A DNA stretch of 64,000 bases from Atopsyche davidsoni (Eukaryota > Arthropoda > Insecta > Trichoptera > Hydrobiosidae): NCBI GenBank assembly GCA_022113835.1, contig JAILWY010000010.1, positions 9,323,001 through 9,387,000 of the forward strand, written 5' to 3'. Below the pieces are notes generated by a model, which did no database searches, was not told where the DNA came from, and saw nothing but the letters and a program-made list of their open reading frames with translations. Below are positions 32,131-45,400 of the stretch, in pieces. The translations under genes were made by a program, and so were the position numbers. How positions within the stretch are numbered: the stretch's first letter is position 1; each line of letters starts with the position of its first letter.

Positions 32131-35100
32131 TATTGAAAAAACCACTCGCGCCTGGCTCCAGCTTCATTTGCGACTTCGAGTATTATGTATTTAATTTTTC
32201 AATCGCACACCCTCACTGTGTACTCAATATAACGATACAAAATGCTTACAAAAGACACCGATCTAAGAATCATATTATTATTTTGAATAACCACTGAGCA
32301 CTGTGTTAATTGTTTTATTTTAAAAACGATTGATTAATTTATTTATATCGCGCGTAAATATGAAGTACTATTCATAATAAAACTTAAATAAATAATTTTA
32401 ATATTTTTAAAGTAAACGCCGTAACAATGCCGCGGGTGGTTTTTTCGAGCAATTTAATTTGGGGCTTTGTGAACTTTCCGTGTCATTTTCTCTTGTAGGC
32501 AGTACTCTCTCTATTTCCTCCGAATATTTGGTAGTCATTATGGATGGCGTTTTCAAGAAATTTTCATTTCATGATGAGCGTGGCTACTGCGGAGTTGGTA
32601 AATCCTTGAGGAAAACAACTTGCATTATAAAAACAAAAGTATTTCTTGAGACAAAATTGAATGAATAAATGCTTTGTAAAGATCTATTTTATGATCGATG
32701 CTTTTACTACTAAGCTGATTTTGATTTTAAATAATACCACTTATAAAGTGTTTGGTTAGTTTGATCTACTTTTGTGTGTATGAAAAATTTCAAAACAATT
32801 GATACTCAAATAAGTTGTGTTTAGTCAAATTTATCATTTGTTTTGAAAAAAAATGGTATTAATAACCCAAATAATTGAAATAACGACATTTGATGTCAAA
32901 TGTTATATAATTACTCGTTATCAATATATTTACTTTGTGTACATGGTAAATTAATCTCGATTATTGTCATTTTTAAAGCCTCAGCATAAATGTGCAATGC
33001 TTTACCTCTGTCAACCATTCAAAATCGGACACCATATTTAATTAATATTTCGTCAGCTTTTCATTAATTATATATTTTGCATAGCTTCAGTAGCTCTCGA
33101 CTTGCAATTTTATGCGATATTTATTAAGTGTAATATTACTGTCACTTAACATTGCGTAAATACTTTGATCTGTAATCTGTTAATAATTTAGATTAGATTG
33201 AGGATGCGAGAAAAAACTCTTTTTTTTTGTTTATTTATTGGGCGCACCAAGATTTCGATATCATATAATAAAAAATACCTGCCATAAAATTTTACACATT
33301 TTAAAACGTTTGAAAAAAATGTTTTCAAGCTATCAACGGGGATTTCCACACTTCATAATAATATAAAATAATATTTATAATATATATTTTACATATATAA
33401 ATTATATAAAATAATACTTTAATAATATTAATATATATAAATTATATGTAATAATTCATATGAAAAAAATATTTATATTATACATAATATAAAAGAGACA
33501 ATACACGTAAAATACTTTTGTTGGTGATTTACATAAAAATATTTTCTCGTTTCATTATTATCTGTGTGCAGTATTTTAGAAATGTTAAGTGCTTGTTACG
33601 CCAGTGTCAAGTTGAATCTACCGATGGGTTTTTATCCATGATTGGATAAAAATAAGATATATTTTTATTTTTCAGAACTACTTTATTATCACAATGTCTT
33701 TGTACTATAATATCAAATTAAACTGTTTGTGTTTAAACTACCAAGTTTCAACATTAGTGAAATCAAATACATTAACAGCAAATCAAGTTGTACATAATGG
33801 AACAACCTCATATATTATCACGTATTGCGAAAATGGAAGCACGCTGAAGATGAGCCTGATACTAGTAGTTTAGTCGAGGCAGTGAATTATTACTGGTGAG
33901 ATTCACAAGGCGAGGATGCCTGGAAGTCGGGCTGTGGTTTGATTTCAGAGAGTTTTCAACACATGGAAAACTTGCTACTTGCTGAAGAGCTGTAGTTTGT
34001 CTGCGAGTCAATTAGAAAATGTTCTTGCTCATTATAACTATCGGTATATATAAATATTTAATATAAGTTAATTTTGTACTCTATTTCAATTGGTAACATG
34101 AAGTATAAATACATATGCTAGTGATTTATTTAAAACCATAAGAGGTCTTAGTTGTGATTAAAGTAATTGTATTTTCAAAGTAATATTGACGATAAGTAAA
34201 TAAAGTGTATTACATGTTTTAAATTAAATAAATAACATCCCTTTTTGTGCCACTTTAACTTAACTCGATTGTAATATTGCATCTATGTTAATCAAATATT
34301 TTATGCCTTTAATAAACCTGTCAAAATTTGAGGGTGTACGAAGTACATCATTATAAATGAATATTTTTAAATTTTATTAGAAATACCAGTTTCTAAAAAC
34401 AATGATGCCTGAGAGGTGAGAGTAATGTGGTTAGTCTGCACGCTGCTTGAATGCACGTACCAAGTGAACACTATGCAGTCTTAAACCAAATAAAATGGAA
34501 ACAGAAGAGCCATTAAAACATAAATTGTTTTTTCAGAAAAGTTATAATGGCTAAAATAATATTTAATTTTTCGGCAGCAAAAGTACGTGTCATAGAATAT
34601 ATTGGTATGACTTTTTAAGGTGATAAAAGAGTATTATATTTAAAAAAGAATCTTGTAATTTTATTGAAAAGCAATCAATTTTAATTTCTTCTAAATACCT
34701 TTAAATGTATTGTTGCTAAAATAAATATTAAATAAATTATTAATAGTGTCTTGGATTTAAAAATGAATAATCAAATGACTTACTGGTAAGAAGAAAGGCC
34801 TGCTCGAGCGTTGAATATAGTATAAAGTTGATAACACTTACCTGAAACAAAAAATAATCTCATTAGAAACAATTCACAAAAGAAAACTTTTGCTTTAACT
34901 TCTGCAGATTGTCAGATTTTAAATAACCTGGAAATAAATTAAACTTTTTTTCTCTGACGACTTTAGCACAGGAACATCAAATACAAGGTTAATGAATCAC
35001 AGATCAATATTTACACCAAAAGCAATTGAACTCAAAATATTACAGAAAAAAAATTGATACAACTTTGGTGAAACGATATTAAATGTGCACAAAAAAATTC

Positions 35101-38100
35101 GCACCTCGCATACTGTATTCATTTTACCTAGTCAATAAATTGTAGGAAGAAAAATAGAAGAGTAACTATAAATTTTAGGTTAATAGTGCTGATTTGTTTC
35201 AACTGTTCATTCACAGACAATTTGAGAACTTAACTAAACTTATCTTATCTTATTAATGAAAATAGGTCACTTCAACAATGGATATTTTGAATATCATGGT
35301 TGTTATAAATTGAACAATCGTACTATGGCCACCAAATTAAGAAAGTTATCAGATTTTATGAAATAATATTTCTAATACGACACTTTAATATATGATAAAG
35401 CTTTGACACAATGATTAAACTATATGTAAATCGTATATTTTATCAATGTATATCTAGAAGGCCCATAATCTTACAAAAAGAAGACTGCATGTACATATTA
35501 CGGATGTGCCTCAAAGAGATTGCGATAAAGTTGACTGCGGTACAAAATATACGCATAAAATATAAATAAGTTAGTATTCTGTGCCAAAGAATATAAAGAG
35601 AGTAGATGAATATCAAAAAGCGGAAACGACCTTGTACTGAAAAAGAGTTAAACGAAAGTCATTACACAAGACAGTAAACTTTCATTTAAAAGAAATTTTA
35701 AAGTAATTATTACGTAGAGTAATTTTTACTCATCATATTGTAGTTGTTTTTCTAAATCTGAAATATTGGCGCTAAAAATATTTAAGATTTCACCTGTTAA
35801 TAGAATTTGAAAACTGTTTCTAGGAAAAATATTTGCTGTGAAATGGTTTGTGTCCGGAATAATTTTGCTCTGGCGGATTTTCAGTGAAGCTTTTTTAATA
35901 TCCTGAAAACATCGTAGAAATCTGTTTTATCTTGTTCGAGAGAGCTTTAACGAGTCACCGTATCAGGTTGAGTTTCAGTTTCTGTTTATGAGATTGAAAA
36001 TGCTGAAAATAAACAAGTATTTATGCTTTGAATATAAAAATAATATAAATCTTGTTTGGTGAATGAAAGTGTTTTTAATGAAGAAGTTATTAAGCATTTA
36101 AAAATAAATATTAGTTTATAAATATTTCAATAAAGAAAGTAATTACGTAGATTACAGAGTTTCTATTTTCATATTTATGATTTGATTCGCCCAATATTTG
36201 AATTATTTAGTAAAATCGATCAAACGAAGAAGTTTTTTTTGTACTTATTGGTAGATTTTTTTAAAATAATACAGCTTATAATAAATTAAATTAAAAAGAT
36301 AAGTTTTTTGCTTAATTACGTTTAATTTTACATAATGTTTTGACGATAAAATTTGTTTAGATAATATGACCTCTTTTAAATAAAATTTGATTTGTGACAA
36401 GTGCCTCTTTGGCGGAGAGATGATGGCATGTAATATTATTTATTTCAAAATATTCGAAAGTAGAAAACTAAACTAGAGCTTATTATAGCCGTTATGAAAT
36501 AACAAGTACATGGATGTGTAGATTTAATAATAAAAAACAGACTGCTTTTAAGCTTCCTTGTACAAAACATGATACTACTAAAGACACTTAGCATTACAAG
36601 GCCTGGTTTCTTTTTAAGATCTAAATAATGATGCCATCGTATTATTTGTCTTGAAATATGATTATCCTTAAAGAAATAAAAAGTTATTGAGTTCATTTTC
36701 CAAAGAAAATAGTTGATCAAAAAAAGAAATTCATCATTTTTCTCATTTACTTTAGTAATTTGGAAATCTAAGAAACACTTGAGATGCGGTCTTGAAATCA
36801 ATAGGTTAAAAAACAATATCGTCTGAAGTCCATCGATGCAGCTCTAGTTTTTTTAAAACGGTTCTTATTTTAAAATAATCAGATAAGTGGTCTAAAAGAA
36901 AATATTGAATAAATTTAATTAAAAATAAGGATTTCTGTTTATTTATGTAAGATTTTAAAATTATGAGACTTCTGATTATTTTCCTTTATATTTTATGAAA
37001 AAATCTTTTTAAAGAAACAATCGTTAGTTAGTTGGATAATGGCATAAGTAATATACTAGTTCTGGATAAATTAAAAATGTTTTTTTTATTGTATCTTTTA
37101 AATCTACTGTACAGTAAAATGTATCATACTAGTAATAATAAATAAACACCATTAAAAACAGTGCAATACTCTCATAAAAATCAATAATTTCGCCTGGCTT
37201 TTAAAGACAGAAAAAAATTGCCGCTTTTCTGGGTTCTTTTTTATTTTGCACCCTTGATTATATGAAAGAAAATCTCGAATTGAATAAAATGGCTTGACTT
37301 TTGAATGAGGCAAGAACCAAACAATAAACTGAGCTTTCCTCGTGTCGAGCTTCGGGGTTGGATTATTAAAAAAAGCACTTCTGACTATAGCTAATGTTCA
37401 CAGCCTCGTTTTCTCTTTACTCGTCGTAAATCTCATTTTCAGGAAATATTACGATATAATTGGTACGGTAATTACCCTGATTGAAAACAAAATTAATTAT
37501 TTACAAGACTGTCTAAAAAAGCCTTAATTTCCTATGATTTTTTCTGTTTAGATTGTAGGCCTTTAAAAAATGATACTTTAAGAAATATTAACTTCAAAAT
37601 TATAATTGTGCCATAGCTAACACATTCACGTTTATATTACAATATTCATATAGCCTTAAATAATAAAAATATTATTAATAAAATACAGCTGTTAAACTGA
37701 ATACATAGCATTTCAATTCATTAAAGCTTATTCTCATATGCCAGTAAGGCGGCTTCCTGTGAGACGCCAGCGTTAGTGGTCGGTCGGTTTTCGAAGAATT
37801 CGTAGGACGAGGGGCTCGAAATAAAATTACCCCTGATTCCTGGGATTACAGCCCGTCCGTGACTGAGCGAGCCTGAAGTCTTTGCCTAAACTTGAAAGTG
37901 GCTAGGACTTGGAATATTTTTAAAATTGTCGGCGTTTTTATTTTTACTTTAAGAGTAAAAACTTCCAAGTGAAATTTTAATTATAAGTGACTTGATAAAA
38001 CTACTTTATAAAACGAAGTACATATAATTTGCAGCTTTAATGAGATAACTTTTTAATAATCATACAAATCCGTAATCAAAGCTTTTTTTGATTATAATAT

Positions 38101-38250
38101 ATGTCACTTTAAATTTCATCAGTATATTTATAATAATATAAACATAATAATAAAACATATACTCAGGTTTGAGCGCAATTTGAAAAAAATATTTATTGTT
38201 GTATATTTTATTGATATGCCATGAGGATGTCTAAAAGCGAGCAATAGTAA
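32131..38250. other. AT-rich non-coding DNA
   Basis: Six kilobases with no supportable gene. The 33.35-33.50 kb part is nearly pure A/T. A 123-codon minus-strand frame at 36445-36816 is Phe/Ile/Lys-rich and follows local base composition, so I reject it. A mixed patch at about 37740-37890 (GGCGGCTTCCTGTGAGACGC and following) has no interpretable frame. Confidence 0.55.
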
Positions 38251-38541
38251 AGGTTTAACCGACGTACGGATTCCACGGTAACCAACCACTTAGTGAAAAC
38301 AGGTCACAACTCCTCCTTCGTATTCAAAACACTCGCTTCAACCGAAGGCAAATATGCATCTCTAGTCAGGGAGACGATCGAAATATCCGAGCTCAGAATC
38401 AGATGCATTCAAAGATACGGCGGTATAAAGTTGTCTAAACTTGGTACGTCATATTGCCGCCTCAACCAAGCAAGGGTGATTATCCAAGGCTGTTCAGGAA
38501 ACCGGGTCTTGGGTGGTGCGTTTTATAAAAACAAAATTTAA
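38251..38541 (+). pseudogene. Fragment of a Penelope-like retroelement (GIY-YIG C-terminal part)
   Basis: The frame is open from just after TAA at 38248-38250 to TAA at 38539-38541, with no ATG; GTG at 38293 is not a credible start. The peptide runs TNHLVKTGHNSSFVFKTLAS, then TEGKYASLVRETIEI, then RYGGIKLSKLGTSYCRL. The order 'H-x-TGH ... F ... L(A/T)xxxxxYxxLVRExIEI ... GxKLSxxW' is what I know from the C-terminal end of arthropod Penelope-like elements, downstream of the GIY-YIG core. The core itself and the reverse transcriptase are absent, so this is a truncated relic. No intact element surrounds it. Confidence 0.55.
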
Positions 38542-38888
38542 CGCATTTTTTGCACGTGGCCCCAGCACCCAATCGAGATCATTATCCTAAATATAACGCT
38601 ACTTTACTAGGTAAAAAAAATGTTTAGTTGTAACAAATTTCCTATAACTTTTTTTAAATGCTACAATATATCTTCACAAAGGTAAAATATTAGTTATTTA
38701 GTAACTATCTCACTTACACTTCATATTTTTGATCTCAAATTATAATCATACTATTATAGCCGTGATAATTAAAAAAATATTTCAAATTAAAATTTACTAT
38801 TTAATAAAAAACGATAGTTAAGAAAAGATTTCATAAATATAATACAATATTCATATGACGATAACGACGTATTATTCGGCTAAAGTTA
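38542..38888. other. AT-rich non-coding DNA
   Basis: A short GC-richer segment (to about 38580) may be the 3' end of the same dead element. The rest is AT-rich. Confidence 0.45.
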
Positions 38889-38889
38889 T

Positions 38890-38965
<76 letters not shown>

Positions 38966-38970
38966 GTGCA
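38889..38970. repeat. (TA)n(TG)n microsatellite
   Basis: A TA tract with one AAATA interruption, ending in seven or so TG dinucleotides. Confidence 0.95.
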
Positions 38971-41699
38971 AATTAAAAGTCTATAAATGACCTCTGTATT
39001 TACATTATTATTAATGAATGACATTAATTTAAAACTGAAAAACATTCGTTTTTTAATACATTTAATGGTTCTCGGTTTTTGGTAACCTTTAGCTCAAACC
39101 TCAAACTTCCATGAATTCACGAAGAAGCACTTAAACGGCCTTGTAAACTCTTCCCATATTGTTTTCGGTTTTAATTAAGTTCCGATATATACCGTCTTCC
39201 TCACTTTTGCTACTTCCTGACTTTGAGTGAAGAACACGGAGGAGCACCTAACGAGATTCGGATCCCAGTACCCTCAGTACCTTTATCCAGAGCAAGTGAG
39301 GACTAATTCGGCTGAACTCCTGACTTCTAGACACCGGCAAAAATTCTGCATCCACGTAGGTTTTATCCTTCCAAAAGCTCTTTTTCTTTTATTTTTTCCT
39401 TGGACAATTAGCTGATATGAACAATAAAGATGAACTGAGACTAAGATTCAACGAATTTGTAATGTTTTTTTATCTCTGGCGCATTATATAATTATTTTCT
39501 CAAGTTGTTAAATGTACTACGTGTTATTTCAATTCTCACTTTATATTTAAAATATTAATGGGAAAGTTTAAGTGTATTTCAAAACAACAATTATACTACA
39601 TAATTTTCTATTACGCACGGATGTCTGATTTTAAAAATAAAGAAGCAAAATCTTTAAATGTTTCAATAACTGAATTAATGTCTAAGTCTATCGATTTAAT
39701 CGCGCATTCTACATAATCTATACATCTTTCCAAACGGACCTAACCTAACAAGACAACGTTAATTAAAAATTAAAAATCATTCGGAAATTGTTTGTATGGT
39801 TATAAATATTTATAGGTAAGTGAATTTTCAGCCATTTACATATTAATTATATAAATATGTGACTTAAATTATTACATTTCCATAAAGAAAAAAAAGTATG
39901 TACCGTTGTTATGTGTAAGATTTATATAAAACATGTAAGTCACAATGGTTTTTAATTATTAACTTGTATTTAAATACTGATTTTTTTGGTTAAAGTATTA
40001 TGGACGTTAATTATAATTCCTTGTAAAACTAAATTTATTTTAATTTTTACGTAAGCTAAGACAAAGCTTTATTTTGTGGTTATAAGTATGCTGTTAATAA
40101 ATCGATGAAAGTTTCTAAATATGTTGTAGCAAATAAGTACATTTTCACGTATCAGTTTTTTTTGTTTAAAATGTTTATTTATAAAATCATAGATGCAAGT
40201 ATTTGACTTTTTTAATTTCAAAAACAATAATCTACACTATCATCATCATTAATTTCAAGATATTCAGCAAAACAGCAATAGAAAATAAAATATAAAAGCC
40301 TCTTAGGTTTTATGACATCCATTTATATGTTTTATTATGAGTTTTGTAATGAAATACGAGGTTAATCCTGAACAAGCGGGCGAAACGAATAGTTCATAGA
40401 TTGGTCAAGACCGCGCAGTGGCGCTTTTATAAGCTTTTTGAATAATACTTATTTATTTTAAATTTTACTTTTTATCAGAATTATTTACCAAAAACAAAAA
40501 TTATCGTATATAAAATAATAACTTAGTAATATAACAAATTTTTGAAATCGTCAGTACTGTATATCTAAAGTTGGAACAAAATGAATACAAATATGTATAA
40601 ATTTATCCACATAAAAGTGTTTAGTGTACCAAATTCTTCAAGTCACTGCCAAACGAATCTCTTTGCAATCAATCAAAGAGATAACAACCTTGTACTTGAA
40701 CGCTAAGCTCTTTTGACGTCTATCTTCGCAGCTGCCGTTATTTGTGGAGGCTTTTCTAACCATCGGAAACGAACGGAATATCCCAAATTAAAACGTATCT
40801 AAATGTTATAAGTTTACCAGTAATAATAAATCAAAGGTTTTATTGAAAACACCCTAAAATGCAAGCTAGATCTCAAAAAACGATCATTTTTCCTGCAAAG
40901 AAGCCTGTGCGTGTCTATGCAAACCGAAAAAAACCGAAATAAATCCTGCCGAGTAATTTTTACGTGATAACAAGTAACGTAAAACATCTCGGTTCTTTTA
41001 AGATGAATAAGATTGCCGAGAAATTGAAATCCTATTGTAGCATTTCATAGCCCATGTATTATGCCAGGATGACCTTCATCTGGCGCCACCGCGACTGATC
41101 CGGAGCGAAGAAGTCTCAAGGGATGCAAAAAGAAAGAACTAAAATAACATTTTAATGTCTTTTTACGCCTTAGACGTGACACTGCTAACATAGTTTTGCT
41201 TGCTCAGGTGAAATGTCTTTATTTTAAATAAATAAATCAAATGAAGTAAATATCTTTATTTAGTGTTTCTAACATCCTGCATACTAATATTTTGTTACAA
41301 TCAGAGTTTATATTGAAATATATTTATTTTTAGCGTTCGATGATGATAATTTACTTTATTTTATTGTATTATTAAATATCAAATGAGGATACATTCTAAA
41401 TATTATCTGCTCTGATATATACTTCAAAAAGTTTGAATATTTGCACAGATTGTTTTTTGCCTAAATCATAAAAGTATATTTCTATTTTTTTATATGTTTT
41501 ATATGGTAAATACAACATTTTATCTATCAAGTTAAATATTTTACCCTGTTAAAATACACTCTGATTTGAAAGTATTTAAAAAAATGCATACAAATGATTG
41601 CATAATTATAACATTACAATCTTCTATAGGAAATTTATTTATATTTTCAAAATATATTATCAAACCAGAATACTACTCGATGCTTAAAATAGAATAAAA
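38971..41699. other. AT-rich non-coding DNA
   Basis: No supportable gene. Mixed patches lie at 39180-39370 and 41045-41110 (ATCTGGCGCCACCGCGACTG). The first has a 62-codon frame without coding character. A CAGTGGCGC motif near 40417 resembles a MITE end but has no visible partner. Confidence 0.5.
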
Positions 41700-41961
41700 A
41701 TATTTCCCTGGTAGAGGGATGCTGGATGCTTTGCTTTTCGCCCGATAGATGGTGTACACGTAGATCGACGTACCTTTTCGCTCGGTTTTATATCCCGAAG
41801 TGCTACGAGTTGCCGAGCCTATAAATAAGGGCTCCCTCGTATGAATTCTCACAGTACTCCTCTGTCTCTCGTAGACAGCACATTACTCTGTACAATGGGA
41901 ATGTGTGAGGGCTTAGTAGCGTATGCGAGTTATCTTGTGACGTTATTAAGGTACACCCCCC
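41700..41961 (+). promoter_or_regulatory. Pol II core-promoter-like region, possible LTR remnant
   Basis: TATAAATA lies at 41820-41827 and an initiator-like TCACAGT puts a candidate start A at 41851, 31 nt from the first T of the TATA box: the canonical spacing. The TATA box is the loop of a split inverted repeat: TACGAG (41804-41809) and GAGCC (41815-41819) pair with GGCTC (41830-41834) and CTCGTA (41836-41841). An RGWYV-like AGACA follows at 41873-41877, a few bases short of the usual DPE place. The arrangement resembles the U3/R boundary of an LTR, but no second LTR, primer-binding site or TG..CA ends were identified. Confidence 0.45.
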
Positions 41962-42205
41962 CAGCTGCTGACGCGGTAGGGAATCCTAACTGCTAACGCA
42001 GTAGGGAAACCCAGCTGCTGACGCGGCAGGGAATCCTAACTGCTAACGCGGTAGGGAAACCCAGCTGCTGACGCGGCAGGGCAACCCAGCTGCTGACGCG
42101 GTAGGGAAACCTAACTGCTAACGCGGTAGGGAAACCTAACTGCTAACGCGGTAGGAAACCTCAGCTGCTTACGCGGTAGAGGAACTCACTTGCTTATATA
42201 CTCTT
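41962..42205 (+). repeat. 25-bp minisatellite of two alternating unit types
   Basis: Nine units of 25 bp. Type A begins CAGCTGCTGACGCGGYAGGG and type B TAACTGCTAACGCGGTAGGG, each followed by AAACC or AATCC. The order from 41962 is A, B, A, B, A, A, B, B, A', then a decayed piece to about 42205. Alternation implies a 50-bp higher-order unit that was later disrupted. The array starts about 110 bp downstream of the candidate transcription start, so it would lie in the transcript. Confidence 0.95.
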
Positions 42206-42227
42206 ACTCCAACTATACCACAGTAAG

Positions 42228-42420
42228 GGGAAAGGAGTGCGTAAGCACAATCGGTAGCTTAATATAGGTGCTATATTAAAGCTGCCCATCGTGCTTAAAA
42301 AAAACTCATAATTACACCGAAGGCGAAAGGAGTACGTAAGCTCGATGGGATCCATGATATACATGATATATGAGGGATACCTTTGAGCTTAAAGAATGAT
42401 TCATTATTACTTCGACGGAG
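42228..42420 (+). repeat. Two homologous stem-loops in tandem, 94 bp apart
   Basis: Unit 1: AAAGGAGTGCGTAAGCAC (from 42231) leads into a hairpin at 42242-42297 with inner arms AGCTTAATATA/TATATTAAAGCT. Unit 2: AAAGGAGTACGTAAGCTC (from 42325) leads into a hairpin at 42337-42391 whose arms pair in blocks (TAAGCTC/GAGCTTA, GG.ATCC). Both hairpins are followed by TTAAA and then a CTCATAATTAC or TTCATTATTAC motif. The flanks are conserved while the stem sequences differ on both arms, which suggests the structure is what is kept. Confidence 0.7.
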
Positions 42421-45400
42421 ATTCATATATAGAAACTGTATGTAAAGGGTTATTTTTAAAATTTCAATATCCCGAAAACAGTAAGTCCAAATGAAAAAAA
42501 AGGTTTAAATATGTATCAAAACGAAATGAGACCATAGTTATGTTTAAAGCTTAAATTAAACGAAAAAAATAATCATGTACAATACATTCTGTTAGATCCA
42601 CAACGATTATATGACCATAACCGTAAAAACTTGAAGAAAGAATAAAAATCGATTCAACTAAATTAAAAATGAGCAAGTATTTGGGAAACTGACGATGTTT
42701 TGATAGTAATATTATATTAATATATGCTTAAACCAGTATTAGGAAAAATACTGTTTACGCAAACAGCTTTATCCCTAAACTGTTTTTTTTGGTTGGTTGT
42801 TTTAGTTTATCGACATAATATGTATATCAAAAGGATACGTATTTTATTGAAAAAGAAATGAAATATAGGACGTGAAACTTATTTATTTTAAGTAAAATGT
42901 AAAAATAAAAAAAACTTAAACTATGGTACAAGTCTGCTTCATTCAAACACATCTCTCGGTTGCGTGGCAACTTATTGATCTTATTTTAGCTGTGGAAATA
43001 AATTTCGCTAAGAAAAAACACCAAACCTCACCAGGGAACTGCCATCTTTACAAAAAAATGAGATTTTGCATTGTAAGCACGTTCCTTCGTAAAACGCCTT
43101 TCAGAGGCCGGTGGCGGAATGGATGCGCTTGCGGGGACATCTCAACACGCAACTACTTTCACGAATCAAGGAAAAGCAAATCCAACCTAAATTTTGCACT
43201 GCCGTGAGTTTACAATATCTGTGACTAACAAAAATACCAAAAACCTAGTCAAAATAATGTGGAAATAATTGTTGGAAATTCACATTATGATCTAAACAAA
43301 AAAAAATTATAATCGGGATTCCTTTATAAATAAATGAAAGGTTTCTCTGAATTGAGAGTAATATTAAGTTATGATAAAAAATAAAGTCTTCAATCATCGT
43401 ATTTTACGTCTGAAGTTATTAACTTTCATTAAGCCTTACAAATGAGTTTTCTACGAATTTTAATATTATTGAAATTGCTGTATATTTCACATGACTCTCT
43501 CATTTTCATTTTACTCAATTAAAAATATATACCGAAGTTAAAGAAAAAAATTCTTGATAAATATTATAAAATTATAAATATTTGAAATATAAATAAGAAT
43601 AGCTGAACGGCATGAATTTAATGTAGCTCTACTATTTATATTTATATCATCGACGAAATGGTTATGTTATATTTAAATTTCTACTATTTTATATTAGTTT
43701 AGAATATTGGCTATAGGAAGTGTAACTAAGTAACATAAATTACTTTACGAATTCGTACGCAATTGCATAGATATAAATATTGTGCTATCCTTTTTGCCTT
43801 TTGTTAGGTATGTCTTGTATTTTTTAACCTGTATTCAGATTAAATCTTACCCGTTTTGAAAATCGTCTAGTACAACTATTATTAAAGAAATGACTTTAAA
43901 AAAATATGCTCGTACATTAAATTATTTTACTGAATCACGAAATGCAGAATGTCAATAAAACCAGCTTATAAGGCTCGATAAAATGTGTTTCATCTCGTTC
44001 TACATTGCATGTTGTGCAATGTACTCGTAGCGATAAGGTGCACACAGACAACGCATGAGCTGCGCAGAAGGACGCGTTGGTTGCTGTGCATTGTGTATGT
44101 TAGGTATTATGCATGAGCCATGCAAGCTAGCACCATGCAATATTCTGTTTTGTGAAGTAAAGGTTTATTTAGAGCTACCGTTGTTGCATTTAACAGCATT
44201 TCAGAAAACATAATACACTTGATATTAGTGTCTACGAATATTGCCAAATTTCCACTCCCTGGTTTTAAAACCATAAAACATATGTTTAAAATTGAATTTC
44301 CTTTAAAACAGACAATATACAGTTTATAAAGTTAAAAGATAAATTACATGACAACATCACTTGATATCAAACAACAGTCATCAATCATATCGAAGATATG
44401 AATATTCGTAAATAAGCAATGAACAATTCACTGAAGAGAGTAATGAAAAAGCGAGTGTAAAAAAACACACACGTTATTTCGTATTTTATAACTAATCAAA
44501 AAAACGATTTTGTTCTTATGCAATTGTTATTTAAACATGAAATTAATAGCTTAACACGACTTTCCGGACAAAAATTCATCGCGTCTTGCTATATAACGAG
44601 TGCAATAGATCTTTTTAAGTATATTTCGTTTGTTACTGGACGATTTTGAAGTTTTTAATGTCATTCAATAAATATAACGTTCTCATATTATGTCTATCGA
44701 CTGCAATAAACTATTGATTATTTCAGCAAGTGTAGCGTTTAAACAATAAAATTAAAACAATATTCTCAAAACTATTGGCTCCTGTATTAAAAGACCTAAT
44801 TCCTAATTTATTTTTTAATAAAATTATTACAAAGGTATTCGATGCCCCTGCATTAGATATCGTTTCTAATTATACAACCGCCTCTCAAGTACAAAGGACA
44901 CCACCCCGAATCAGTGCATCGAATTATGCTCATCGTCTATCAATGAAATCGCTTACAGATGGTTGAATCTTGGAGGCCTCGTATAGCGGAGCTCTCTGCA
45001 GCTTGTCCACAATGGGCAAATAGGGTGTTGCTGCCTCGTATCTGGTTCCAGCAGAATTCGTGTAAGTTGAATGCAACGGAAGAAATCGGTAGTGACTAAC
45101 CGATTCTATTATATAAAGTTATTTGATTAGAAATTGTATTCGAATGATTCGCCGAATGATGAAACTTAGATCGTCTTTCGTAGTCGTTAAATTTTATTCT
45201 TTATATTCAGAATCTTCGGTTTTTTTTAAAAACATGTTATCAAAATAACGTTGTTACAAGGGTAAGAACTATTTTGAAAATAAAATAGGTTACTAAATCG
45301 TTATCATAAAATAAATATTATAAATAATTTAATAATTTAACAAGATCTATCTCTATCGTTTTATAAAGATTAATACGAAGAAATACGGGGAAAATAGATG

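Noticed and set aside
36445..36816. 123-codon minus-strand frame
   Set aside because: Phe/Ile/Lys/Ser-rich, follows local AT composition, no motif, no codon-position contrast.
40410..40430. CAGTGGCGC as a transposon end
   Set aside because: No inverted partner within a reasonable distance.
41962..42205. CRISPR-like array
   Set aside because: The 25-bp units are directly contiguous with no spacers, in a eukaryotic setting: a minisatellite.
43092..43135. GGCCGGTGGCGGAATGG as a tRNA start
   Set aside because: No box B or T arm follows at the right distance.
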